Positions 52,107-60,984 of a stretch of DNA of 64,000 bases are shown one piece after another. The notes below the pieces were generated by a model. It had not been told where the DNA came from and made no database searches. It was given only the letters and a program-made list of their open reading frames with translations. Made by a program: the position numbers and the translations under genes. Numbering within the stretch: position 1 is the stretch's first letter; every line of letters begins with the position of its first letter. The DNA comes from Denitrobaculum tricleocarpae (GTDB lineage: Bacteria; Pseudomonadota; Alphaproteobacteria; Kiloniellales; Kiloniellaceae): positions 124,001 to 188,000 of the forward strand of contig NZ_ML660055.1 of NCBI RefSeq assembly GCF_007004665.1. The letters run 5' to 3'.

Positions 52107-52778
52107 ATGTCTGCCTTCGAAGCACGAAACCTGGCCTGCAGCCGTGCAGGAAGGCGCATTTTTGCTGCGCTGGATTTTACCCTGCCCGCGGGAGGCGCCC
52201 TGATCCTGCGCGGGGCCAACGGCAGCGGTAAATCGAGCCTGCTACGTGTCCTGGCCGGCCTGCTGGCCCCCGTGGGCGGCGAGCTGCACTGGGACGGTAA
52301 GGCCGTCAATGACGACCCGGAAGCCTTTCAGGACAACATCTGTTATGTCGGCCACGGCAACGCGATCAAGCCGGTCCTGACGGTTCACGAGAATCTGGCG
52401 TTCTGGTCGAAGCTTTATCCGCCCAAATCCGCCGAGGGATATGACGGCCTCCTGGATCAGGCGCTCGAGACCTTCTCGCTGACGGCCCTGCGTGACGTGC
52501 CGGGGCGACAGCTTTCCTCCGGCCAGTCGAGACGCCTCTCGCTGTCGCGGCTGATCACCAGTCCGGCCCGCATCTGGTTGCTGGACGAACCCTCCGTGGG
52601 CCTGGACGATGTCTCGCTCAAGCGCCTGGAGGCGGCGATTGCCGAACATCGTGCCGGGGGCGGAATGGTTATCGCCGCCACCCATACCCCGTTGGACATT
52701 GCCGATGCCGATCTGCTGCTGCTGCAGGATTTTGCCCCGCCGGCGATCGATCCGGAGCTTTTGGAGAACAGCTGGTGA
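52107..52778 (+). CDS. ccmA: Heme exporter ATP-binding protein CcmA
   Basis: This is a 223-residue ABC ATPase with Walker A LRGANGSGKSSLLRVLAGL, signature LSSGQSRRLSLSRL and Walker B IWLLDEPSVGLDD. With CcmB, CcmC and CcmD it releases holo-CcmE for cytochrome c maturation. It is the first gene of a nine-gene ccm cluster and overlaps ccmB by four bases (GTGA). Confidence 0.95.
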   Translation: MSAFEARNLACSRAGRRIFAALDFTLPAGGALILRGANGSGKSSLLRVLAGLLAPVGGELHWDGKAVNDDPEAFQDNICYVGHGNAIKPVLTVHENLAFWSKLYPPKSAEGYDGLLDQALETFSLTALRDVPGRQLSSGQSRRLSLSRLITSPARIWLLDEPSVGLDDVSLKRLEAAIAEHRAGGGMVIAATHTPLDIADADLLLLQDFAPPAIDPELLENSW

Positions 52779-53440
52779 CGGGCGCAGGCGGAATCATCGC
52801 GCGGGATCTGAAGCTCGCCCTCCGGCAGCGCTCCGACGCCGTCATGATCGTGCTCTTCTTCGTCCTGACCGCGGCACTCTTTCCCTTTGGCGTCGGGCCG
52901 GAAGCGAACCAGCTGGCCGCCATCGCTCCGGGAGTCATCTGGGTCACCGCCCTGCTCGCGGTCCTGCTGTCGCTGGAGCGTCTGTTTCTCGCCGATTACG
53001 AGGACGGCAGCCTGGAACTGATGGCCCTCTCCCCGGTGCCGCTGGAATTCACGGTTCTGGCCAAGGTCTTCGCGCACTGGCTGACCACGGGCCTGCCCCT
53101 GATCGCGTCGGCCCCGCTGATCGCGGTCCTGTTCAACATGCCCGCGAGTGCCCTGCCGACCCTCGCATTCGCCATGCTGCTGGGCACGCCGACGCTCAGT
53201 CTGATCGGCGCGATCGGCGCGGCCCTGACGCTCGGCGCGCGGCGCGGCGGTGTGCTGGTGCCGCTCCTGGTGCTGCCGCTCTACATTCCCACCCTGATTT
53301 TCGGTGTTTCGGCGGTCGATGCGGCTTTACTTGGCTTCCCGGTCCGCCCGCACCTGCTGCTGCTCGCGGGAATTTTACTGATTTCGCTGGTTGTGTCGCC
53401 CTTGGCGGGGGCCGCGGCCTTGCGGCAGGCGAACGAGTGA
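52775..53440 (+). CDS. ccmB: Heme exporter membrane protein CcmB
   Basis: This is a 221-residue membrane protein with six hydrophobic segments, starting at a GTG that overlaps the ccmA stop. The opening GGIIARDLKLALRQRSDAVMI and the stretch DYEDGSLELMALSPVPLE are typical of CcmB. It is the membrane partner of CcmA. Confidence 0.95.
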   Translation: MTGAGGIIARDLKLALRQRSDAVMIVLFFVLTAALFPFGVGPEANQLAAIAPGVIWVTALLAVLLSLERLFLADYEDGSLELMALSPVPLEFTVLAKVFAHWLTTGLPLIASAPLIAVLFNMPASALPTLAFAMLLGTPTLSLIGAIGAALTLGARRGGVLVPLLVLPLYIPTLIFGVSAVDAALLGFPVRPHLLLLAGILLISLVVSPLAGAAALRQANE

Positions 53441-53658
53441 TTAGGTTAGTGATTACGTCACGAGGCTCGTGTCGTTGAAAATCATGGATTTAATCCGGCG
53501 CAGGGCGTGAAATTGGCCCCCAGGGGCATTGCCCTAAAAAACAAGACCGGAATTGATCAAGATCATCGTAGTGTGGGGGTCCTCAGCCTAGGTTCGTCAC
53601 ACGTTAAGTCAGGGCGGCAGTTGGTTCGCGGCTGACGCTGTAAGGGGGCTGTTAGGCC
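53441..53658. other. Spacer between ccmB and ccmC with possible promoter
   Basis: At 218 bases this gap is the largest in the otherwise tight ccm cluster. It contains an FNR-like box and no coding frame, which suggests an internal promoter for ccmC onward. Confidence 0.45.
53553..53566. promoter_or_regulatory. FNR/Anr-like box upstream of ccmC
   Basis: The sequence TTGAT-CAAG-ATCAT differs from the FNR consensus TTGAT-N4-ATCAA at one position. It lies 93 bases before ccmC, a reasonable place for activation under low oxygen. Confidence 0.5.
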
Positions 53659-54387
53659 ATGGCATTCGATTATTTCGCCAATCCGGCAAGGTTTTTACGG
53701 CTCGCCAACGCCGTATTGCCCTGGTGTGTGGGCGCAACGGTCATCCTCCTGGCATCCGGCCTCTATCTCGGACTCTTTGTCGCGCCGGCGGATTATCAGC
53801 AGGGCGAAAGCGTGCGCATTATGTATGTGCATGTGCCCGCGGCCTGGATGGCCATGTTCGTCTATACCAACATTGCCATTGCCAGCATCCTCTCCCTGAT
53901 CTGGCGCCATCCGCTGGCGGACCTCGCGGCCAGCGCTTCGGCGCCGATCGGCGCGGCCTTCACCTTCCTGGCGCTGGTGACCGGATCGCTCTGGGGCAAG
54001 CCCATGTGGGGCACCTGGTGGGTCTGGGATGCCCGGCTGACCTCGGTCCTGATCCTCTTCTTCCTTTATCTCGGCCATATGGCGCTGACCCACGCCTTCG
54101 ATAACCCGGCCCGGGGCGCGAAAGCGGCCGCCGTGCTGGCTCTGGTCGGCTTCGTGAACGTGCCGATCATCAAATTCTCGGTCGACTGGTGGAATACCCT
54201 GCATCAGCCGGCCAGCGTTTTCCGGGCCGGCGGGCCGACGATCCATCCGGATATGCTCTGGCCGCTGATTGCGATGGGATTGGGATATACGTTGTTTTAC
54301 ATCACCTTACTGTTGTTGCGCATCAAGAGCGACTTGATCGGGGCGCGCTTGCGCACCCTGGACAGCTTGCGTCAAGATGCCGCGTAA
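53659..54387 (+). CDS. ccmC: Heme handling protein CcmC
   Basis: This is a 242-residue membrane protein with six helices and the heme-binding tryptophan-rich motif MWGTWWVWDARLTSVLILFF. Conserved periplasmic histidines are seen in YVHVPAAWMAMF and WNTLHQPASVFR. It loads heme on CcmE. Confidence 0.96.
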   Translation: MAFDYFANPARFLRLANAVLPWCVGATVILLASGLYLGLFVAPADYQQGESVRIMYVHVPAAWMAMFVYTNIAIASILSLIWRHPLADLAASASAPIGAAFTFLALVTGSLWGKPMWGTWWVWDARLTSVLILFFLYLGHMALTHAFDNPARGAKAAAVLALVGFVNVPIIKFSVDWWNTLHQPASVFRAGGPTIHPDMLWPLIAMGLGYTLFYITLLLLRIKSDLIGARLRTLDSLRQDAA

Positions 54388-54526
54388 ACAGGAGGTAAAC
54401 GGGTAGGATTGCAGCCTGACTTCCAGGCCGGGAATGCCTACATTCCAGAGATCGGGAGGACACCGCCACAGAAGGGTGCAACCTCTTGGGGAAAGACGCT
54501 TTTTGTTGAGGTGGCAAAAATAACCA

Positions 54527-54745
54527 ATGGACGCTTTCCGGACCTTTATAGATATGGGTAGCTACGGCGATTATGTCTGGCCGTCTTATGGACTGACAGT
54601 CGTGATCATGGCCTGGCTGGTCATGTCCACGCTGCGCCGCCTGCGGGCCCGCGAACAGGAACTCGCGCGGCGTCAGGGAGAATTCCCGGCCCGCAGAAAC
54701 CGTGGCGGCGCAATCGATACCCCTAAGGACGCGGCAAGCTCATGA
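54527..54745 (+). CDS. ccmD: Heme exporter protein CcmD
   Basis: This small 72-residue protein has one membrane helix (MGSYGDYVWPSYGLTVVIMA) and a charged cytoplasmic tail (LRRLRAREQELARRQGE), which is the CcmD pattern. Its stop overlaps the ccmE start by four bases. It helps release holo-CcmE from CcmABC. Confidence 0.92.
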   Translation: MDAFRTFIDMGSYGDYVWPSYGLTVVIMAWLVMSTLRRLRAREQELARRQGEFPARRNRGGAIDTPKDAASS

Positions 54746-55206
54746 CCCGAAAACGCAGACGCATGTACATCGTCTTCTCCGGGATGCTGACTCTCGGTGC
54801 GGCGACCGCTCTGATCCTCACGGCCTTCAGCGACAACATCGTTTTGTTCTGCAGCCCGACCGATATCCAGAACAAGGCGACCTGTGCCAAGGCGGACATC
54901 CGCCTGGGCGGTCTGGTCGAGGAAGAATCCCTGGACCGCGGCGCGGACGGCGTGACGGTGAGTTTCCGCGTGACCGATCTGAGCAACAGTATTCCCGTGA
55001 CCTACAAAGGGATCCTGCCGGATCTCTTCCGCGAGGGGCAGGGCGTGGTGACCGAGGGTACGATCAACGCCCAGGGCGTGTTTGTCGCCCGCGAAGTGCT
55101 GGCCAAGCACGACGAGAACTACATGCCGAAGGAAGTTTCCGACGCTCTCAAGGCTACGGGCAACTGGCATGAAGACGCACAAACCAAAGACGCCGACGCC
55201 TACTAA
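54742..55206 (+). CDS. ccmE: Cytochrome c-type biogenesis heme chaperone CcmE
   Basis: This is a 154-residue protein with an N-terminal membrane anchor (residues ~8-28) and a periplasmic OB-fold. The covalent heme-binding histidine lies in LAKHDENYMPKEV, and VTYKGILPDLFREGQGVV is typical. It carries heme from CcmC to CcmF/H. Confidence 0.96.
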   Translation: MTRKRRRMYIVFSGMLTLGAATALILTAFSDNIVLFCSPTDIQNKATCAKADIRLGGLVEEESLDRGADGVTVSFRVTDLSNSIPVTYKGILPDLFREGQGVVTEGTINAQGVFVAREVLAKHDENYMPKEVSDALKATGNWHEDAQTKDADAY

Positions 55207-55281
55207 GGCCTGCGGAACGATGAGACCCGCCTCGACAGCAATCTTGTTGTCCAGAGGCCCTGCAAACCCGGAGAGGCCGAG

Positions 55282-55371
55282 ATGACCGCAACGACAGCAC
55301 CTGAGCCCCTGGTTCCAGAGTCATTGATGCCAGAGTCATCGATGCAAATGTTGCTGGAGACAGGCACATGA
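55282..55371 (+). CDS. Possible 29-codon leader peptide before ccmF
   Basis: A short frame MTATTAPEPLVPESLMPESS... starts at an ATG with GGAGAGG five bases before it, and its TGA stop overlaps the ccmF ATG (ATGA). Such overlap usually means translational coupling. It carries a 15-bp tandem duplication (PESLM/PESSM). No similarity was recognised, so it may be only a coupling leader or chance. Confidence 0.35.
   Translation: MTATTAPEPLVPESLMPESSMQMLLETGT
55315..55344. repeat. 15-bp tandem duplication upstream of ccmF
   Basis: Units at 55315-55329 and 55330-55344 differ by one base. Confidence 0.88.
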
Positions 55372-57365
55372 GCGCGGAACTCGGACAATTCGCGCTGATT
55401 CTGGCGCTTCTGCTCTCTGCGGTGCAATCAGCCGTCCCGATGATTGGCGCTGCCCGCGGCAATCGCGCCTGGATCGCCCTCGCCCAGCCCAGCGCGCTGT
55501 TGCTCTTCGGCCTCACCATCCTGGCCTTCGGCGCGTTGACCCAGGCCTTCATAGTCTCGGATTTCTCGCTTTCGGTGGTCTATCAGAACTCGCATTCGGC
55601 CAAGCCGATGCTCTACAAAGTCACCGGCGTTTGGGGCAACCACGAAGGCTCCATGCTGCTGTGGATCGTCATTCTGACCGGCTTCGGCGCCGCCGTCGCC
55701 GCTTTCGGCCAGAACCTGCCGCCCACGCTCCGCGCGCGGGTGCTGTCTGTGCAGGCCATGATCACCCTGGGCTTTCTGGCATTCCTTATCTTCACCTCGA
55801 ATCCCTTTGACCGGATCTTCCCCGCGCCGCTCGACGGCCGCGATCTGAACCCGCTGCTGCAGGACCCGGGTCTCGCGTTCCATCCCCCCATGCTCTATGC
55901 GGGCTATGTGGGCTTCTCCATCGCCTTTTCCTTCGCCGTCGCCGCCCTGATCGAGGGCAAGGTCGACGCCGCCTGGGCCCGTTGGGTCCGGCCCTGGACC
56001 CTGGCGGCCTGGATCACCCTGACCGCGGGCATCGCCCTGGGGAGCTGGTGGGCCTATTACGAACTCGGCTGGGGCGGCTGGTGGTTCTGGGACCCGGTCG
56101 AAAACGTCTCCTTCATGCCCTGGCTGATGGGCACTGCGCTGCTGCATTCCGCCATTGTGGTCGAGAAGCGCGACTCCCTGAAGGTCTGGACCATTCTGCT
56201 GGCGATCCTGACCTTCTCGCTCTCGCTGATCGGCACCTTTGTCGTGCGCTCGGGACTGCTCACTTCGGTGCATGCCTTTGCGGTCGACCCGGAGCGCGGG
56301 CTCTTTATCCTGTTTCTGCTGGCCATCGCCATCGGCGGGTCTCTGCTGCTCTTCGCGGTCCGGGCGCCGACCCTAACGGCCGGTGGTCTCTTCAGCCCGA
56401 TCAGCCGCGAGGGCGGGCTGGTGCTCAACAACCTTCTTCTGACCGTGGCCACCTCGGTGGTTTTCGTCGGCACCCTCGGGCCGCTGCTGCTCGAAGCCGC
56501 AGGCACCAAGATCTCCGTAGGCACACCCTATTACAACGCCGTCTTCCTGCCGCTAATGGTTCCGCTTGTCGCGGTCATGGCGGTCGGGCCGCTCCTGCCC
56601 TGGAAGCGCGCGGAACTGGGCGCCGTCTTGTCGCGCCTCAAATTTGCCGGCCTCATGACCATCATTGCCATGCTGGCGACGGCCTATCTGGTGGAGGGCG
56701 GCCCCGTCCTCGCCGTCGCCGCGATCGGCTTTGCCGCATGGCTGTTCGTCGGCGCGCTGATCGAATGGAGCGAGCGGATCAAACTCTTCCGGGTACCTCT
56801 CGGTGATTCCTTCAAGCGGATGACCAAGCTGCCGCGGGCGGCCCATGGCATGACCCTTGCGCATGCGGGCATGGCGGTGGCCATCGTCGGCATGACGGGG
56901 TCCGCGGCCTGGCAGGTCGAGGACATACGCATCGCCCGTCCCGGAGACAACATCGAAGTGGCGGGCTACAACTACTTCTTCGAGAGCATGAAGCCGGTGC
57001 AAGGCCCCAATTACCAGGCTGAGCAAGGCAATTTCATCGTCACCCGGGACGGAGAATTCGTCGCGAGACTGACTCCGGAAAAGCGCGTCTACATGGTGCA
57101 GAACATGCCGACCACGGAGGCTGCAATCCACACCAATGGCATGCGGGATCTTTACATGGCGGTCGGCGATTCCGACGGTCGGGGCGGCTGGACGGTCCGT
57201 ATCTACCACGAGCCCCTGGTGCCCTGGATCTGGGCCGGCTGTATCATCATGGTGATCGGCGGGACTTTCTCGCTCAGCGACCGTCGTCTGAGAGTCGGCG
57301 CGCCGGTGCGCAGCAAGCGCTGGCAGGCGAAGTCCGGCAGCGGCCAAGCGGGAGCACAAGCCTAG
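55368..57365 (+). CDS. ccmF: Heme lyase subunit CcmF
   Basis: This is a 665-residue membrane protein with about 14 helices. The heme-binding motif is WGGWWFWDPVENVSFMPW, and conserved histidines lie in VWGNHEGSMLLW, AFHPPMLYAG and ALLHSAIVVEK. CcmF joins heme to the CXXCH sites of apocytochrome c. A GGAG lies seven bases before the ATG. The ccmG start follows the stop directly. Confidence 0.97.
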   Translation: MSAELGQFALILALLLSAVQSAVPMIGAARGNRAWIALAQPSALLLFGLTILAFGALTQAFIVSDFSLSVVYQNSHSAKPMLYKVTGVWGNHEGSMLLWIVILTGFGAAVAAFGQNLPPTLRARVLSVQAMITLGFLAFLIFTSNPFDRIFPAPLDGRDLNPLLQDPGLAFHPPMLYAGYVGFSIAFSFAVAALIEGKVDAAWARWVRPWTLAAWITLTAGIALGSWWAYYELGWGGWWFWDPVENVSFMPWLMGTALLHSAIVVEKRDSLKVWTILLAILTFSLSLIGTFVVRSGLLTSVHAFAVDPERGLFILFLLAIAIGGSLLLFAVRAPTLTAGGLFSPISREGGLVLNNLLLTVATSVVFVGTLGPLLLEAAGTKISVGTPYYNAVFLPLMVPLVAVMAVGPLLPWKRAELGAVLSRLKFAGLMTIIAMLATAYLVEGGPVLAVAAIGFAAWLFVGALIEWSERIKLFRVPLGDSFKRMTKLPRAAHGMTLAHAGMAVAIVGMTGSAAWQVEDIRIARPGDNIEVAGYNYFFESMKPVQGPNYQAEQGNFIVTRDGEFVARLTPEKRVYMVQNMPTTEAAIHTNGMRDLYMAVGDSDGRGGWTVRIYHEPLVPWIWAGCIIMVIGGTFSLSDRRLRVGAPVRSKRWQAKSGSGQAGAQA

Positions 57366-57911
57366 ATGGGCCGCAAGCTGATCTTCTTCCTGCCAATCCT
57401 GGTGTTCCTGGTTCTCGGCGGATACTTCTTCTGGGGTCTCGATCCGGACCGCAACCCGGCGGACATTCCCTCGGTGATGATCGATAAGGAAGTGCCGGTG
57501 TTCGATCTTGCGCGCCTGGACGGATCGGGGGTGATCGGCTTCGACAACGAAGACCTGAAACAGGGCACGGTAACCCTGGTCAACGCCTTCGCATCCTGGT
57601 GTCTGCCCTGTCTCGCCGAGCACCCGATCCTGACCGAGCTGGCCAAGCGCAACGGGATCCGTCTCTATGGCATCAACTACAAGGATAAGCCGGAGGACGC
57701 GGCCCGCTGGCTGCGCGAACACGGCAACCCTTACGCCCGGATCGGTGCGGACCGTAGCGGCCGCGTCTCGATCGACTGGGGCGTTTACGGCGTACCCGAG
57801 ACCTACATCGTCGATGGCGAGGGCCGCATTCGCTATCGCCACATCGGGCCGCTCGATCAGGCGGCCACGGATGAAATTATCCTCCCGCTCATCAACGAGC
57901 TGAAACAATGA
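57366..57911 (+). CDS. ccmG: Thiol:disulfide interchange protein CcmG/DsbE
   Basis: This is a 181-residue membrane-anchored thioredoxin-like protein. An N-terminal helix (residues 4-21) precedes the fold, and the active site is VNAFASWCLPCLAEHP, followed by GINYKDKPEDAARWL and GVYGVPETYIVDG. It keeps apocytochrome c cysteines reduced. It overlaps ccmH by four bases. Confidence 0.96.
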   Translation: MGRKLIFFLPILVFLVLGGYFFWGLDPDRNPADIPSVMIDKEVPVFDLARLDGSGVIGFDNEDLKQGTVTLVNAFASWCLPCLAEHPILTELAKRNGIRLYGINYKDKPEDAARWLREHGNPYARIGADRSGRVSIDWGVYGVPETYIVDGEGRIRYRHIGPLDQAATDEIILPLINELKQ

Positions 57912-58555
57912 CCCGACCGGAAAGAACCACTGCAGCCGGCGCCCGTCGAAAAATTCTGACGGCCCTCGGAACCACCGGCCGCCAGGCAGCGGCCCTCCTT
58001 TTCTGCCTTTGTCTCGCCGCCCCGGTCTTCACTGCCCCGGTCTTCACTGCCCCGGTCTTTGCGGTTGAGCCCGACGAAGTTCTGGACGACCCGGCCCTCG
58101 AATCCCGCGCCAGGGATCTCTCCGCAGAGATCCGTTGTCTCGTCTGCCAGAATGAATCAATCGACTCCTCGAACGCGCCGCTGGCCAGGGATCTGCGGAT
58201 CATCGTGCGCGAGCGTCTGGTGGATGGCGACAGCGACAAGGAGATACTGGACTACCTGGTTGCCCGTTACGGCGACTTCGTGCTGCTGCGCCCGCCCATG
58301 AAGCCGGAAACCTATTTCCTCTGGTTCGGGCCGGTGGTTCTCCTGCTTCTTGGGACGCTCGGGGTCGGTGCCTATTTCGTCAACCAGAAGCGGCGAGCCG
58401 ACAACGATACGCCGGTGCCCTTGTCCGTGGAAGAAAAGCAGCGGCTGGCGGCACTGCTCGAAGATCCGCCAGAACAAGAATCGCCGCAACAACAACCGGG
58501 AAACCCGGGCCCGCAAAAGCTCGCAGGTGGTCCCTCCGAAAGTCCGAAGACATGA
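57908..58555 (+). CDS. ccmH: Cytochrome c-type biogenesis protein CcmH
   Basis: This is a 215-residue protein with a signal peptide whose end contains the repeated VFTAP unit, caused by a 15-bp tandem duplication. The redox site is AEIRCLVCQNESIDSSNA, followed by YLVARYGDFVLLRPP and a membrane helix. It reduces apocytochrome c thiols with CcmG. It overlaps ccmI by four bases. Confidence 0.95.
   Translation: MTRPERTTAAGARRKILTALGTTGRQAAALLFCLCLAAPVFTAPVFTAPVFAVEPDEVLDDPALESRARDLSAEIRCLVCQNESIDSSNAPLARDLRIIVRERLVDGDSDKEILDYLVARYGDFVLLRPPMKPETYFLWFGPVVLLLLGTLGVGAYFVNQKRRADNDTPVPLSVEEKQRLAALLEDPPEQESPQQQPGNPGPQKLAGGPSESPKT
58021..58060. repeat. 15-bp tandem duplication in ccmH signal region
   Basis: Unit cccggtcttcactgc occurs at 58021-58035 and 58036-58050, with a partial third copy. 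It lengthens the region before the signal-peptide cut by five or ten residues. Confidence 0.92.
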
Positions 58556-59814
58556 TCCTGTGGATTATCGCCGCAGTTCTGACCGCCATCTGCGTCGCGG
58601 TCCTGATGAACAGCCTACTCAAAGCGCGCGCCGATGAAGGTCCGCGCTCCGCCTTCGATCTGACGGTCTACAAAGACCAGCTCACCGAAGTCGGACGCGA
58701 CATGGACCGCGGCCTGCTGAATGAAGACCAGGCGCGGTCCGCGCGCCTTGAAATCGAGCGGCGCATGTTGAACGTGACGGCGTCAGCAGAGGCGACCGAG
58801 ACGACTGAAGGACCCGCCGAGGCCGGAAAGAGCAACCGCTGGATGGCGTGGTTCCTGGCCGCGGCCCTGCCCGGTCTTGCCCTCGGTCTTTATCTCAATC
58901 TCGGATCCCCCGGAATGCCGGGCATTCCCTTTGCCGAGCGGCGCGCCCTGGAAGCCGAGTTCCAGAGGGCGTTAAACAGCGACCTGGCAACGGAAATCAC
59001 GGCACTGGAGGCCCGCGTCGAAGCCAAGGGTTTCGATGCACACGCCTGGTTGCTGCTGGCCGGCGCCTACGGCCAGCTCGACCGGTTCCTCGATTCCGCG
59101 AATGCCTACCGGCGGGCCATCGATCTGGGCGCGAAAGAGCCTCAGCTCTATGCCTCTCTCGGCGAGGCTCTTGTGGCCGCCAGCGGCGGCGAAGTTGGCG
59201 CCGAAGCCCGGCGCGCCTTCGCCGAAGCCATCACCCTCGATGGCAACAATATGAAATCCCTTTACTACAGCGGTCTGGCCCTGGCGCAGGATGGCCGTCT
59301 GGCCGATGCCCTGCGCATCTGGAAAGGCCTCTCGGAACGCTCGACCCCGGCCTCGCCCTGGCGCCCCCTGCTCGCCCAGCGCATCGCGCAGCTTGAGGCG
59401 GCCCTGGCCGACAATCAGGACCAAGGCGAAGCGCGTCTTCCCGGACCACGCCTTCCAGGTCCCCGCGCCTCCGTTGAAGGCGGCACCGGGTCAGGTGGCT
59501 CCACCGGCAATCCGGTGGGCGGCTCGGCAATGCCTCAGCCGAGCCCCGAGGAGATTGAAGCCGCCCGGCAGATGTCCACGGAAGACCGCATGGCCTTCAT
59601 CCGTGCCATGGTCGACCAGCTTGCGGAGCGTTTGGACGGTGAACCCGGGGATCTCGAAGGCTGGCTCCGCCTGGCGCGCGCCTACACTGTGCTGCAGGAG
59701 CCCGAAAGCGCCCGCGCAGCCCTGGAACGGGCTTCGCAAAGCTTTGCCGGACAACCCCAGGAAGCCCAGGCGGAGGCCGCGATCGCCCGGACCAGGTCAG
59801 AGCTCGGCCTCTAG
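58552..59814 (+). CDS. ccmI: Cytochrome c maturation chaperone CcmI
   Basis: This is a 420-residue protein with two membrane helices (residues ~2-20 and ~97-115) and C-terminal TPR repeats (FDAHAWLLLAGAYGQLDRFL, LEGWLRLARAYTVLQEPES). The leucine-zipper-like loop VYKDQLTEVGRDMDRGLL between the helices is diagnostic. It binds apocytochrome c C-termini and hands them to CcmFH. A Gly/Pro/Ser-rich linker near residues 295-325 includes a degenerate 15-bp duplication. Its stop codon lies inside dispersed element copy D. Confidence 0.93.
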   Translation: MILWIIAAVLTAICVAVLMNSLLKARADEGPRSAFDLTVYKDQLTEVGRDMDRGLLNEDQARSARLEIERRMLNVTASAEATETTEGPAEAGKSNRWMAWFLAAALPGLALGLYLNLGSPGMPGIPFAERRALEAEFQRALNSDLATEITALEARVEAKGFDAHAWLLLAGAYGQLDRFLDSANAYRRAIDLGAKEPQLYASLGEALVAASGGEVGAEARRAFAEAITLDGNNMKSLYYSGLALAQDGRLADALRIWKGLSERSTPASPWRPLLAQRIAQLEAALADNQDQGEARLPGPRLPGPRASVEGGTGSGGSTGNPVGGSAMPQPSPEEIEAARQMSTEDRMAFIRAMVDQLAERLDGEPGDLEGWLRLARAYTVLQEPESARAALERASQSFAGQPQEAQAEAAIARTRSELGL

Positions 59815-59876
59815 ATCAGATCAAGTTTAGATGGAATCGCCGAAGGCGACCACACGACCTTGTGAATCTGATCTAA
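59812..59876 (+). repeat. Dispersed 64-bp hairpin element, copy D
   Basis: The element begins exactly at the ccmI stop codon (TAG at 59812-59814). Arms AGATCAGAT and ATCTGATCT are a perfect inverted repeat; the inner hairpin is TCGCC-GAA-GGCGA. It may act as a 3' end structure for the ccm transcript. Confidence 0.9.
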
Positions 59877-60113
59877 CGACGAGACTTAGACCGTATACCT
59901 CAGCTCCGGCGGAAGCCTTGCCGGAATCGTGCCCCTGACTTCAAGCACGTGAAGCCTGAAACCCAAGGATTGAACGCCAGAAAACCGCTGATTTCCGGGG
60001 TCTTTTCGGGGTTGGTGGGGTGATACGGTCGCAGTTTTCCTTTGACTCGTGGAGAAAGCCCACTAACGTTCAAGCAACGCCGAAAAATGGCGATTGATTG
60101 CAGGGATCATATT
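59877..60113. other. Intergenic region before the amino-acid importer
   Basis: No gene or clear terminator was recognised after element D. The promoter of the importer operon should lie here; a ribosome site AGGGA precedes the ATG at 60114. Confidence 0.45.
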
Positions 60114-60926
60114 ATGCACGAGACGGCTTCGGGACGGGCCGCCGAGCACCACGCAGCCGAGCACCACGCATTGGTTTGCGAGGATATCCATAAGAGTTTC
60201 GGAACTCTTGAGGTTTTAAAAGGCGTTTCTCTCTCCGCGCACAAGGGCGACGTGATCGCCATGCTGGGCTCAAGTGGCTCGGGCAAAAGCACCTTCCTGC
60301 GCTGTATCAACCTCCTGGAAACACCGAATTCCGGTCAGGTTTTCGTCGGTGGCGAACTGATCCGCATGGCCAACGATAAGCGGGGCGAACCGCAGGCCGC
60401 CGACCGCAGGCAGGTCGAACGGCTGCGCACGCGCCTCGCCATGGTTTTCCAAAGCTTTAACCTCTGGTCGCACATGACGGTCCTGCAAAACGTGATCGAA
60501 GCTCCGGTCCATGTGCTGAAAAAACCGAAGCGCGAGGCCATTGAGCAGGCCGAGGCCCTGCTCGAAAAGGTCGGTATCCGGGCCCGCAAAAACGACTATC
60601 CGGCCCATCTCTCCGGCGGCCAGCAACAGCGCGTCGCCATTGCCCGGGCCCTGGCCATGGATCCGGATGTCATGCTGTTCGACGAACCCACTTCCGCCTT
60701 GGACCCTGAACTGGTCAATGAAGTTCTGAAGGTCATCAAGGACCTGGCGGAAGAAGGCCGGACCATGATCGTGGTCACCCACGAGATGGGATTTGCCCGG
60801 GAAGTCTCCACGCAAACCGTTTTCCTGCACGAAGGCCGCGTCGAAGAGGCAGGCCCGCCGCAGGAGGTTTTCGAGCATCCAAAATCCGAGCGGTTTCAGC
60901 AATTCCTTGCCGGAACCCTGAAGTAA
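60114..60926 (+). CDS. Polar amino-acid ABC importer ATPase (HisP/GlnQ-like)
   Basis: This is a 270-residue ATPase with Walker [21 protein letters not shown], signature [19 protein letters not shown], Walker [17 protein letters not shown] and the switch histidine in [15 protein letters not shown]. The insert [20 protein letters not shown] is HisP-like. The ATG at 60114 has AGGGA at correct spacing, while an ATG at 60042 has none. It drives uptake of basic or polar amino acids together with the next three genes. A 20-bp tandem repeat spans its stop codon. Confidence 0.94.
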   Translation: MHETASGRAAEHHAAEHHALVCEDIHKSFGTLEVLKGVSLSAHKGDVIAMLGSSGSGKSTFLRCINLLETPNSGQVFVGGELIRMANDKRGEPQAADRRQVERLRTRLAMVFQSFNLWSHMTVLQNVIEAPVHVLKKPKREAIEQAEALLEKVGIRARKNDYPAHLSGGQQQRVAIARALAMDPDVMLFDEPTSALDPELVNEVLKVIKDLAEEGRTMIVVTHEMGFAREVSTQTVFLHEGRVEEAGPPQEVFEHPKSERFQQFLAGTLK

Positions 60927-60947
60927 GACCCGGAACCCTGAAGTAAC
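60911..60947. repeat. 20-bp tandem duplication spanning a stop codon
   Basis: The end of the ATPase gene, including its TAA stop, is copied directly after itself (60911-60930 and 60931-60947). The second copy is noncoding. Confidence 0.88.
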
Positions 60948-60984
60948 ACTTTGAAGACAGAAAACTGACTATGGGAGAACCAAC

